Positions 1 to 5,085 are shown, counted from the first letter of the stretch. The stretch is DNA of 5,085 nt from a bacterium (GCA_027310325.1 DAIDBB010000524.1:1-5085), one strand, 5' to 3'. A program made the numbers and translations. The notes: generated by a model from the sequence alone, not told the origin.

Positions 1-354
1 CGTCGTAACCGGAACCGTGCGTATCGGAACGGTCGTAGTCGTGGGCGCCGTCCCTCCCTGCTGCCAGCCGGGCGCTGTGTTCGCGTGGAGGTCCCTCGCG
101 GTGTCGTTATCGTCATCGACCCTCGATATGGAGTCCAGCTGCCTGTCGGTGGCCTGGCCGTTGCCGCCGGTGACAGTGATGCCGTTGATCAGCCGCCTGC
201 CGACCAGGGCCTGGGCCCGGGCGCTCATGTTTGAGACGCCCGTCTCGATCGAACCTTTCGCGTTCTCCGGGGTCTCGCCGGCCCTCACGTACGCGGGGGC
301 GGCGCTTACGAACATCGAAGCCGCCGTTAAAATCGCGAATATCCTCTTTCTCAT
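1..354 (-). CDS. Small exported protein of unknown function (3' end beyond window)
   Basis: The reading frame is open from an ATG at 354 to the left edge (118 codons, no stop), so the C-terminus is missing. The N-terminus MRKRIFAILTAASMFVSA is a clear Sec signal peptide: basic start, hydrophobic core, then small residues, with likely cleavage near Ala-Pro-Ala or Val-Arg-Ala (about residues 18-26). The mature part is hydrophilic. It includes an Asp-rich stretch (SRVDDDNDTARD) and then a Thr/Pro-rich segment (TAPTTTTVPIRTVPVTT) at the edge, which looks like a linker or low-complexity tail. A GGAGG Shine-Dalgarno lies just upstream. A GTG directly before the ATG is in frame, so the start could be one codon earlier (357). 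The gene is divergent from the outer-membrane gene at 630 and probably shares its control region. I do not recognise the family. That it is a real exported protein is fairly safe; its function is unknown. Confidence 0.7.
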   Translation of the reverse strand, partial: MRKRIFAILTAASMFVSAAPAYVRAGETPENAKGSIETGVSNMSARAQALVGRRLINGITVTGGNGQATDRQLDSISRVDDDNDTARDLHANTAPGWQQGGTAPTTTTVPIRTVPVTT

Positions 355-419
355 CACTTTTGCCCTCCTTTTTTGTTGAAGAGTAGTCGCTAACGTGCCG
401 CTATGGGCGTGATAATCTG

Positions 420-455
420 TACCCCTGTTATACCTGAATCTTAAGGAAGGGTAAG
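420..455 (-). promoter_or_regulatory. Predicted promoter of the leftward exported-protein gene
   Basis: On the minus strand a TATAAC -10 box occupies 432-427. With a 17-bp spacer the -35 position is CTTACC (455-450), which matches TTGACA at only three of six bases. Transcription would start near 420, giving a leader of about 66 nt before the ATG at 354. The weak -35 overlaps the edge of the dyad at 455-468, as at activator-dependent promoters. This is prediction by motif only. Confidence 0.4.
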
Positions 456-468
456 TGACGTTAGTCAC
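455..468. promoter_or_regulatory. GTGA-N6-TCAC dyad, candidate CRP/FNR-family operator
   Basis: A perfect inverted repeat GTGAC-GTTA-GTCAC is centred at 461.5. It carries the GTGA-N6-TCAC core of CRP-type sites and can equally be read as TGAC-N4-GTCA, the spacing of FNR-like regulators. Its centre falls at about -41.5 from the predicted leftward start and -42.5 from the predicted rightward start. This is the class II position, where an activator replaces a weak -35 contact. The flanking bases do not extend the palindrome, so the match is to the core only. The regulator is not encoded in the window. Confidence 0.4.
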
Positions 469-473
469 GGGCG

Positions 474-504
474 TCTTGCACGGTGGGGCTGTATAATGTC
501 CCGC
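474..504 (+). promoter_or_regulatory. Predicted promoter of the rightward outer-membrane/GWGEI unit
   Basis: A perfect TATAAT -10 box lies at 492-497, predicting a start near 504. No recognisable -35 exists at 16-18 bp spacing (GGGCGT at 17 bp), which would fit dependence on an activator bound to the dyad at 455-468. The resulting leader to the ATG at 630 is about 126 nt and contains the hairpin at 564-601. Transcription from 504 would also exclude translation from an upstream in-frame ATG at 483. Confidence 0.4.
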
Positions 505-563
505 GAATCGTGGAAATATCCGAAAAACCTGCTATAGTCGAGGTGCCCTGCCGAAAGTCCTGC

Positions 564-601
564 AAAGGCCCGCTATTTTTGGGCTTTTTTGCTTTTTTTT
601 T
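564..601 (+). terminator. Terminator-like hairpin in the leader of the outer-membrane gene
   Basis: AAAGGCCC (564-571) pairs with GGGCTTTT (581-588), giving 8 bp with one G-U pair. The loop is 9 nt, and the stem is followed by more T, a GC, and a run of nine T (593-601). This has the form of a rho-independent terminator on the plus strand only. It lies between the predicted start at 504 and the ribosome-binding site at 615-620, so it could attenuate the outer-membrane gene or end a short RNA of about 95 nt. No upstream gene on this strand needs a terminator here. The stem is modest and the U-tract is interrupted. Confidence 0.45.
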
Positions 602-629
602 AAGAAATCCATGTGAGGAGAACTATCCG

Positions 630-1421
630 ATGGCCAAAAGACCTGTTTTTGCCCTTGTTTTAGCGCTGGCAACGGCCTTCATTTTTTTAAGACCGGCCCG
701 TGCCGAGGACTGGAAGGCGATACTTTCGGCTACCTACCAGACCGGTAAATACGGCACCGGCTCCCGCATAGACACGGTCTACATCCCCCTTACCATAAGG
801 CGGTACTTCGACAACGCGGGCGCCCTGTCGCTTACGGTGCCGTACCTGAGCCAGACCTCGACCGGACAGGTGACGTTCATAAACGGCGCCGTCTTCAGGA
901 CAAAGGGCCCGAAGTCGGCAATGGCAACGACCGAAAGCGGCCTCGGCGATATAATAGCGAGGGGAGACCTGTACGTTCTACAGGAAAGCACGAGCAAGCT
1001 CCTCGACCTTACGCTCGTCGGGAAGGTAAAGTTCCCTACCGCCGACAGGAACAGGGGGCTCGGCACCGGGAAGTTCGACGAGACGATAGGGGTGCAGCTC
1101 GCGAGATCGATCGTCCCTGACTGGACAGGGTATTTCGACCTCTATTATACCTTTATAGGAAAGCCCTCGGGGCTCGACCTAAAAGACACGACCGCCTTCG
1201 ATATAGGGGCGTCCTACAAGTGGGCGGAGGACATGACCGCGAGCCTCTTTTACGCCGAGAGCACGCCGGTAGTCTCGGGCGTCGATGATCTCCGCGACCT
1301 GCTGGTTAACGTGGAGTACAGGTTCTCGAAGGAAGGGAGCCTCTTCGGGGGCGTTGATATAGGGCTTTCCCCATCGAGCCCCGATATAGGCATAACAGGG
1401 GGAGCGAGCTACAGGTTTTGA
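630..1421 (+). CDS. Predicted outer-membrane beta-barrel protein, MetA-pathway-of-phenol-degradation-like transporter family
   Basis: This protein of 263 residues is predicted to be an outer-membrane beta-barrel. The start at 630 is chosen because GAGGAG (615-620) precedes it and a signal peptide follows at once: MAKRP, then a hydrophobic stretch to Leu20, with cleavage after Ala-Arg-Ala at residue 25. An in-frame ATG at 483 would add 49 residues without signal character and lies upstream of the predicted transcript start. The mature part alternates short polar and hydrophobic strands and ends in Ser-Tyr-Arg-Phe; a terminal Phe is the usual barrel-assembly signal. ESGLGDI (about 102-108) and KFPTADRNRGLGTGKFD (about 134-150) resemble the conserved G-x-GD and K-x-PTG...GTG signatures of the family named for phenol-degradation MetA proteins. 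Membership is from memory of these motifs. Substrate is unknown, and the family name should not be taken as evidence of phenol metabolism. The next gene follows after 48 bp with no terminator between, suggesting an operon. Confidence 0.75.
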   Translation: MAKRPVFALVLALATAFIFLRPARAEDWKAILSATYQTGKYGTGSRIDTVYIPLTIRRYFDNAGALSLTVPYLSQTSTGQVTFINGAVFRTKGPKSAMATTESGLGDIIARGDLYVLQESTSKLLDLTLVGKVKFPTADRNRGLGTGKFDETIGVQLARSIVPDWTGYFDLYYTFIGKPSGLDLKDTTAFDIGASYKWAEDMTASLFYAESTPVVSGVDDLRDLLVNVEYRFSKEGSLFGGVDIGLSPSSPDIGITGGASYRF

Positions 1422-1469
1422 GATAGAACGTCGGACTTTCAATTAACCCTATAAGGAAAGGAGACTGAA

Positions 1470-2048
1470 ATGAAAAGAAAGCTGGCGATAGTATTTACGG
1501 CCTTTTTCCTTGCCGCGGGAGCCGTACATGCCGTGCATGCGGGGGCCGCGACGAAGGATGAGACGACCCTTGAGCACGCCGCGACCGACATAGACGACGA
1601 CGCAGGCAAGCGCGAGAAGCCCGTTGTCCAGAGGATAGAAAGCGAGTTCAAGGTAACGGACGCGCAGATAAATGACCTGAGGACAAAGCAGAAGCTCGGC
1701 TACGGGGAGATATCGATAGTCTTCGCCATGGCTGAGAAGCTTCCCGGCGGGATAACCGACGCCAACGTGGACAGGATAATGGCCATGAGGAACGGCCCCC
1801 CGAAGATGGGATGGGGCGAGATATCCCAAAAGCTCGGCCTTGGAAAGCTCGGCCCCATCATAAGCTCGGTCGAAAGGGTCAGAAAGGAAGAGCGGCAGGA
1901 GATGAAGAAGGAAGAGAAGATGGAGATGAAGGAAAAGATGGAGAAGGGCGGTATGGGCGAAAAACCGGAACACCCGGGCCGCCCGGAACGGCCTGAAGTG
2001 CCGGAAAGGCCGGAAAGGCCGGAAAGGCCGGAGAGGCCGATGAGGTAG
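1470..2048 (+). CDS. Secreted protein with GYGEI/GWGEI motifs and a Pro-Glu-Arg repeat tail, function unknown
   Basis: The product has 192 residues. The start is supported by AAAGGAG six bases upstream and by a signal peptide (MKRKLAIVFTAFFLAAGAVH) with likely cleavage after Ala-Val-His-Ala at about residue 24. Residues 55-135 form the likely folded core. It has two related motifs, LGYGEISIVFAMAEKL (76-91) and MGWGEISQKLGLGKLG (113-128), spaced by ITDANVDRIMAMRNG, like an imperfect internal duplication. Similar motifs occur in uncharacterised exported bacterial proteins; I know no assigned function. Residues 135-165 are Lys/Glu/Met-rich and probably helical, and 168-192 is a Pro-Glu-Arg repeat. 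The tail is highly charged and probably disordered, so cell-wall, nucleic-acid or metal contacts are possible but unproven. It follows the outer-membrane gene closely and is ended by the terminator at 2076-2111, so both are probably co-transcribed. A periplasmic location is likely. Confidence 0.75.
   Translation: MKRKLAIVFTAFFLAAGAVHAVHAGAATKDETTLEHAATDIDDDAGKREKPVVQRIESEFKVTDAQINDLRTKQKLGYGEISIVFAMAEKLPGGITDANVDRIMAMRNGPPKMGWGEISQKLGLGKLGPIISSVERVRKEERQEMKKEEKMEMKEKMEKGGMGEKPEHPGRPERPEVPERPERPERPERPMR
2001..2045 (+). repeat. 9-bp tandem repeat encoding Pro-Glu-Arg
   Basis: Five consecutive 9-bp units run to the stop codon: CCGGAAAGG three times, then CCGGAGAGG, then CCGATGAGG. They encode Pro-Glu-Arg four times and Pro-Met-Arg. 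A more diverged PER-like stretch precedes them from about 1975 (HPGRPERPEV). The unit is a multiple of three, so copy-number change would keep the frame and alter only tail length. Confidence 0.85.
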
Positions 2049-2075
2049 GCGGGTCTATTTGACGGTTTAAGACCG

Positions 2076-2111
2076 AAAGCCCCGGAGGGTCCCTCCGGGG
2101 CTTTTTTTTTT
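2076..2111 (+). terminator. Strong intrinsic terminator after the GWGEI gene
   Basis: AAAGCCCCGGAGGG (2076-2089) and CCCTCCGGGGCTTT (2091-2104) are perfect inverted repeats around a single T. They are followed by an unbroken run of ten T (2102-2111). It lies 28 bp past the stop at 2048 and ends the rightward unit. On the opposite strand only three T follow the stem, so it should be much weaker for leftward transcription from the kinase gene. Confidence 0.93.
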
Positions 2112-2146
2112 GAGGGCCCTATAGCGCGGCTCCAACGAGGGGGGCG

Positions 2147-2250
2147 ATGATAGTCCAGATAGCGGCCGCAACCGAGCGGATGTCGTCGGTGTCCGAGCAG
2201 ATAAGCCAGTACACGGAGGAGATAGCCGCTATTTCCAGGAAGACCTCGTG
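2147..2250 (+). pseudogene. Remnant resembling the C-terminal signalling region of a methyl-accepting chemotaxis protein
   Basis: A short plus-strand frame opens at 2147. Its first 34 codons read like the distal part of a chemotaxis-receptor cytoplasmic domain: IVQIAAATERMSSVSEQIS, then a TEEIAAISRKTS segment. The pattern of small and Ile/Val residues at heptad spacing, with the Q-I-A-x-A-T-E start and E-E-I-A-x-I-S end, is typical of that helix. No receptor sequence precedes it: a stop codon lies at 2111-2113 in the same frame and a terminator just upstream. After about 2250 the frame only reads antisense through the kinase end, to a stop at 2306-2308. No hairpin tip, membrane region or methylation segment is present. 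I read it as a gene fragment left by a deletion or rearrangement; a chance match, or a tiny expressed ORF of 53 codons, is possible. Confidence 0.5.
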
Positions 2251-2259
2251 CGTCACCGG

Positions 2260-3999
2260 TCACGTGCGCCGCACACGGTCACGGCCTCTATTCGGCAGCG
2301 TAAAGTAGAACGTCGCTCCCTCTCCGACCCTGGCGTCGGCCCAGACCCTTCCGCCGTGCCTCTGGATGACGCGCTTTACGATCGCGAGCCCCGCTCCCGT
2401 GCCCTCGAACTCGCTTTCGGTATGGAGTCTCTTAAATACCCCGAAGAGCTTATCGGCGTGCCTCATGTCGAACCCTACCCCGTTGTCCCTCACGAAATAG
2501 ACGTTCTCGCCCTCATCGCCCTCCTTGCAGCCGACCTCGACGACCGGCAGGTCCTTCGGCCCGGAGAATTTGACGGCGTTGGATATGAGGTTAAAGAGCG
2601 CCTGCCTTATGAGGGTCGCTTCGCCGAGGGCCGGCGGAAGCGTTGAAATCCTGAACTCTATCTCCCGCTGCGCCATCGAGCTTATCTCGGATGAGAGCGC
2701 GGCGGCAAGCCCGGACATGTCTATCTCGGATTTTCTTATCTCGCTTCTTCCCAGGCGCGACAGCTTCAGGAGGTCGTTTATCAACGTCCCCATCTTGCGG
2801 GACGAGTCGCGGATGGTCTTTATGAATTCCTTGCCCTCGCCGCCGAGGTCATTAAAGTAGTACTTCTCGAGCATCTTCGAGAAGCCGTCGATGACGCGCA
2901 GCGGCGTCGAAAGGTCGTGGGCCAGGGAGAAGTTGAAGGCCTCGAGCTCGCTGTTCGCCTCCTCGAGTTTCTTTATCTGCCCGTTAAGCTCAAGGTGGAG
3001 CTTCGTTATCTCTTCCGCGGCCCTCTTGTGGGCGGTTATGTCCCTTACTATGCTCCACATGCCGGTGGGCCTGCCAGAGCGGTCCTTTATGAGCCAGGTC
3101 CTGTTGCTTACCGGGATGACGGAGCCGTCCTTCCGTATGTACTCCTTCTCGTACTCGTCGGAGTACCCCCTGGCCATGAGCTGGTCCCGTATTATTTGCC
3201 TGTTAATCCCGTGCCATTTTACCGGGGTGAGGTCGAGGAAGGTCATGTTCCTTATCTCGTCCATGCGGTAGCCCAGCATGTCGAGGTAGGCCCTGTTGCA
3301 GTCGACTATACGGCCTTCGATGTTTGTCCGCATTATGCCGTCGCGTATCGACTCGTACAGGCCCCTGTACCTGGCTTCCGATTCGAGTATCCGCTTCTCG
3401 GCCTTTTTCTTTTCCGCGCTTTCGACGAGCGCCCAGGCGCCTTCGTGCCTTATGAGCGAGAACTGGTGGTTCGAGACGACCTCTATCACCTCCGCCGCGG
3501 CAAGCCCCTTGAGCGGGTAGGCGCAGATGGCGAGTATCCTCTGGCGGTCGAGCGACAGGTTGCGGTCCTTTTCGTAGTCCAGGAACGCCTTCCAGTCCTT
3601 CTTTTTGAGCCACGACGTGGTTGAGGCCGCCCGAAGCCCCTCGAAGCCACTTTTAAGGGCGGCGTCGTATTTATCGGCCCAGCTTTTAAGCGTCCTGGCG
3701 GGGTCGAATACGCCGTCCCTCAGATACCATCGGGTGTGGGGGACCATCTCGACGCGGCCTTCGCGGACGCACCTGGGGAAGTCCGGCATGGCGGATTTCA
3801 ACGCCGCCTCCGCCCTGTCTTTCCCGACGGGCGCCGAGGTTATCCAGACGCAGAGCTCGTTATGCTCTAGGCCCGCCTTCATGAAGGGGACGATCGTTTC
3901 GAGGAGGTCCTCGCCGGACCTGTAGAACTGGCAGGAGTGCGTGGACCAGGGGACGTCGCCCATGACGTCTATCCCCGTCTTTCTAAGGTTCTTGTGCAT
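2260..3999 (-). CDS. Hybrid-input sensor histidine kinase: MEDS, PAS, HisKA, HATPase_c
   Basis: This cytoplasmic sensor kinase has 579 residues. The start at 3999 has a good AAAGGAG six bases upstream. Residues about 12-195 match the MEDS sensory domain (named for methanogens/methylotrophs and DcmR), beginning with His21-Ser-Cys23-Gln-Phe-Tyr. Residues about 204-330 form a PAS domain: ESEARYRGLYESIRDGI, then DCNRAYLDMLGY, ending VRDITAHKRAAEEI. A coiled-coil linker (330-354) leads to HisKA with SLAHDLSTPLR, where His361 is the expected phosphoacceptor. The ATPase domain has an N box (NLISNAVKF, 470-478), a G1 box (DNGVGF, 505-510), an F-box-like segment and a G2 box (GTGAGLAI, 533-540). All key residues seem present, so it should autophosphorylate. 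There is no transmembrane segment and no receiver domain, so the signal is probably intracellular and a separate response regulator is needed; none is in the window. Haem, flavin or other PAS ligand cannot be told. It has its own promoter downstream of a paralogous kinase. Confidence 0.93.
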   Translation of the reverse strand: MHKNLRKTGIDVMGDVPWSTHSCQFYRSGEDLLETIVPFMKAGLEHNELCVWITSAPVGKDRAEAALKSAMPDFPRCVREGRVEMVPHTRWYLRDGVFDPARTLKSWADKYDAALKSGFEGLRAASTTSWLKKKDWKAFLDYEKDRNLSLDRQRILAICAYPLKGLAAAEVIEVVSNHQFSLIRHEGAWALVESAEKKKAEKRILESEARYRGLYESIRDGIMRTNIEGRIVDCNRAYLDMLGYRMDEIRNMTFLDLTPVKWHGINRQIIRDQLMARGYSDEYEKEYIRKDGSVIPVSNRTWLIKDRSGRPTGMWSIVRDITAHKRAAEEITKLHLELNGQIKKLEEANSELEAFNFSLAHDLSTPLRVIDGFSKMLEKYYFNDLGGEGKEFIKTIRDSSRKMGTLINDLLKLSRLGRSEIRKSEIDMSGLAAALSSEISSMAQREIEFRISTLPPALGEATLIRQALFNLISNAVKFSGPKDLPVVEVGCKEGDEGENVYFVRDNGVGFDMRHADKLFGVFKRLHTESEFEGTGAGLAIVKRVIQRHGGRVWADARVGEGATFYFTLPNRGRDRVRRT

Positions 4000-4005
4000 C
4001 CTTTT

Positions 4006-4050
4006 CTCCTTTGAAACAAGAGGTCCCGGCAGGGCCGGGGGTCAAAGAAG
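4006..4050 (-). promoter_or_regulatory. Possible Shine-Dalgarno-sequestering leader structure of the MEDS kinase
   Basis: In the kinase leader, CTTCTTTGA (4050-4042) can pair over all 9 bases (one G-U) with TCAAAGGAG (4014-4006), which contains the whole Shine-Dalgarno. Between them lies a GC-rich hairpin, CCCGGC (4039-4034) with GCCGGG (4030-4025) and a 3-nt loop. Together they would form a two-tier structure hiding the ribosome-binding site. No T-run follows, so this is not a terminator. The pairing is seen in the sequence; a regulatory role is inference. Confidence 0.3.
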
Positions 4051-4092
4051 GAGGACGATGGTGTAAGACGTAAATCGGTATTTTTCGGGATG

Positions 4093-4129
4093 TGCGCAGA
4101 TTATAGCACGGATCCGCCAGAAAGGCCAA
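4093..4129 (-). promoter_or_regulatory. Predicted sigma70-type promoter of the MEDS kinase gene
   Basis: On the minus strand a perfect TATAAT (4105-4100) is preceded at 18 bp by TTGGCC (4129-4124), which matches TTGACA at four of six positions. A start near 4093 gives a leader of about 94 nt. The promoter begins only 12 bp after the stop codon of the upstream kinase, so the MEDS kinase can be transcribed independently of its neighbour. Read-through from the neighbour remains possible, because no terminator is visible between them. Confidence 0.55.
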
Positions 4130-4150
4130 TGATTTCCGCGGCTACCCGTC

Positions 4151-4176
4151 GTGGCCGGTCCCTGGTGGCCGGTCCC
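4151..4176. repeat. Short direct repeat at the 3' end of the frameshifted kinase
   Basis: GTGGCCGGTCCC occurs at 4151-4162 and again at 4165-4176, a 12-bp repeat with a 14-bp period. It encodes part of the poorly conserved Asp/Arg/Pro-rich tail after the last HATPase motif. It is probably a small slippage duplication with no functional meaning. Confidence 0.5.
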
Positions 4177-4354
4177 GGTCCGCGGGCAGGCTGAAGTAAA
4201 AGGACGCGCCCTCGCCCGGACGCCCTTCCGCCCAGACCCTGCCACAGTGCCTCTCTATTACGCGGCTCACGATGGCAAGCCCGGCCCCGGTGCCCTCGAA
4301 CTCCTTTTCCGTGTGGAGGCGCCTGAACAGGGCAAAGAGCCTGTCGGAGCCCGC

Positions 4355-4400
4355 CATGTCGAACCCTACCCCGTTGTCCCTCACGTAATAGACGTTCTCG
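4355..4400. repeat. 46-bp segment nearly identical to 2464-2509 in the paralogous kinase
   Basis: The segments 2464-2509 and 4355-4400 differ at one base of 46. They encode the G1-box region ENVY(F/Y)VRDNGVGFDM in the two kinases. The single difference changes Phe502 of the intact kinase to Tyr; every silent position is the same. Elsewhere the genes diverge more, for example around the His box, where several silent differences occur within a similar length. Confidence 0.8.
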
Positions 4401-5085
4401 GGGCCTGCCGTATAGCCGCCGACCTCGATGACCGCGGTCTCGCGGGGTCTCGTGAACTTGAGGGCGTTTCCTATGAGGTTGAAAAAGACCTGGCGGACCA
4501 TCGTCTCCTCGCCCAGGGCCGGAGGGAGCGGGGAACTTGAAGATTATCTTCCTGCCGGCCTGCCCGGTTTGATCGACGTCAGAGACCCTCAACTCCTCCG
4601 CCACGGTCCTGGCGAGCGCCGTCATATCCAGCGGCGTCTTTACTATCTCCACCCTGCCCAGACGCGAGAGCTTGAGGATGTCGGCGATGAACTGCGTCAT
4701 CTTCCGGGCGTTATGCTCTATGGTCCTGATGAACTCCCTGCCCTCGTCGTCCAATATGTCCGAGTATCGCCTCGCGAGCATGCGGGAAAACCCTTCTATT
4801 ATCCTCAGAGGCGTCGAGAGGTCGTGGGCGAGCGAGAAGTTGAACGCTTCGAGGTCCCTGTTGACATCCTCTAAAAGCCTGATGTGGAGGTTCAGCTCCT
4901 GGTTAAGCCCCTGTATCCTCTCCTCGGCCTTCTCGTGGGCAAAGACCTCCTCGGCAAGCCGGGCGTTCATCTTCTTTATCTCCTCCGTCCTCGCCTCGAC
5001 GAGCTCGTCGAGGTGCTCCCTGTGCCTTTCGAGCTCCTCTTCGGCGTTTTTTCTTCTGGTCTCGTCGGTAAGCACGGTCCAGAGG

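Larger units (their letters stand above)
4142..5085 (-). pseudogene. Frameshifted sensor histidine kinase (PAS end, coiled coil, HisKA, HATPase_c); N-terminus beyond window
   Basis: The frame enters from the right edge with LWTVLTDETRRKNAEEEL, which aligns with the end of the PAS domain of the neighbouring kinase, so the true start lies outside. A GTG at 5075 is not needed as a start. A long coiled coil follows (to about 4850), then HisKA with SLAHDLSTPLR; the phosphoacceptor His codon is 4826-4824. The frame is lost at 4530-4533, in a CCCC run (minus strand). Upstream it reads to a spurious stop at 4101; the true HATPase continues in another frame as LPPALGEET, NLIGNALKF (from 4480), DNGVGFDM (from 4378) and GTGAGLAI (from 4294), ending at 4142. 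Every motif is otherwise intact, so the break is recent or a sequencing error. Removing one C, or adding two bases, restores the frame; the second gives the same length as the paralogue. As written, the product lacks the ATP-binding domain and could not autophosphorylate. Confidence 0.85.

Noticed and set aside
17..379. Plus-strand open frame of 120 codons at the left edge
   Set aside because: It is antisense to a frame with a clear signal peptide and a good GGAGG ribosome-binding site; the plus-strand frame has no ribosome-binding site and no family resemblance.
483..629. N-terminal extension of the outer-membrane gene from an ATG at 483
   Set aside because: It starts upstream of the predicted transcript start, reads through a terminator-like hairpin, and would bury the signal peptide 49 residues inside the protein.
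1422..1469. Separate promoter for the GWGEI gene in the 48-bp gap
   Set aside because: A TATAAG is present (1450-1455), but I found no paired -35 at suitable spacing, and a start there would leave almost no leader before the ribosome-binding site; co-transcription is simpler.
1449..1973. Minus-strand open frame of 174 codons opposite the GWGEI gene
   Set aside because: It is antisense to a gene with signal peptide, ribosome-binding site and terminator; its His/Leu-rich composition simply mirrors the Lys/Glu codons of the real gene.
2251..2268. GTCAC direct repeats around ACCGGT at the end of the MEDS kinase as an operator
   Set aside because: The repeats are direct rather than inverted beyond the 6-bp ACCGGT, they overlap the stop codon, and there is no promoter nearby.
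2917..3624. Long plus-strand open frame (235 codons) inside the MEDS kinase gene
   Set aside because: It lies wholly antisense to a kinase with every conserved motif. I saw no ribosome-binding site or recognisable domain, and long antisense frames are common in GC-rich genes.
4025..4039. GC hairpin between the kinases as an intrinsic terminator
   Set aside because: No T-run follows the stem on either strand. It lies inside the kinase leader, upstream of the ribosome-binding site.
4101..4529. Continuation of the second kinase to a stop at 4101 in the original frame
   Set aside because: After 4530 this frame gives Arg/Gly/Pro-rich sequence with no motifs, while the conserved HATPase boxes lie in the neighbouring frame; it is out-of-frame read-through.

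Overview
The window is GC-rich bacterial DNA with Gram-negative features: a signal-peptide-bearing protein ending in the Phe typical of outer-membrane beta-barrels, other exported proteins, and multi-domain sensor histidine kinases. Heavy use of ATA (Ile) and AGG (Arg) codons in otherwise GC-rich genes, with MEDS-PAS kinases, recalls deltaproteobacterial (Desulfobacterota-like) or Nitrospirota genomes. That placement is inference and low confidence.

Layout. Bases 1-354 (minus) hold the 5' part of a small exported protein that runs off the left edge. Bases 355-629 are a divergent control region. A GTGA-N6-TCAC dyad (455-468) sits about 42 bp upstream of the predicted start of transcription in both directions. 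A terminator-like hairpin (564-601) lies in the leader of the rightward unit. Rightward come a predicted outer-membrane beta-barrel protein (630-1421) and a secreted protein with GYGEI/GWGEI motifs and a Pro-Glu-Arg repeat tail (1470-2048), closed by a strong intrinsic terminator (2076-2111). Next is a short remnant resembling the tail of a methyl-accepting chemotaxis protein (2147-2250). The rest is leftward: an intact MEDS-PAS-HisKA-HATPase kinase (2260-3999) with its own promoter and a possibly structured leader, then a second, paralogous kinase (4142-5085) that enters from the right edge and is split by a frameshift at its HATPase domain.

How the genes fit. The three left-hand genes all encode exported proteins and may be co-controlled from the divergent promoter region by a CRP/FNR-family regulator. 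The two kinases share nearly the same transmitter, including one 46-bp patch with 45 identical bases, so they look like tandem duplicates. One is intact and the other appears inactivated, or carries a sequencing error. No response regulator lies in the window, so the kinase targets are unknown. I saw no tRNA, rRNA, CRISPR array, transposase or insertion-sequence ends.
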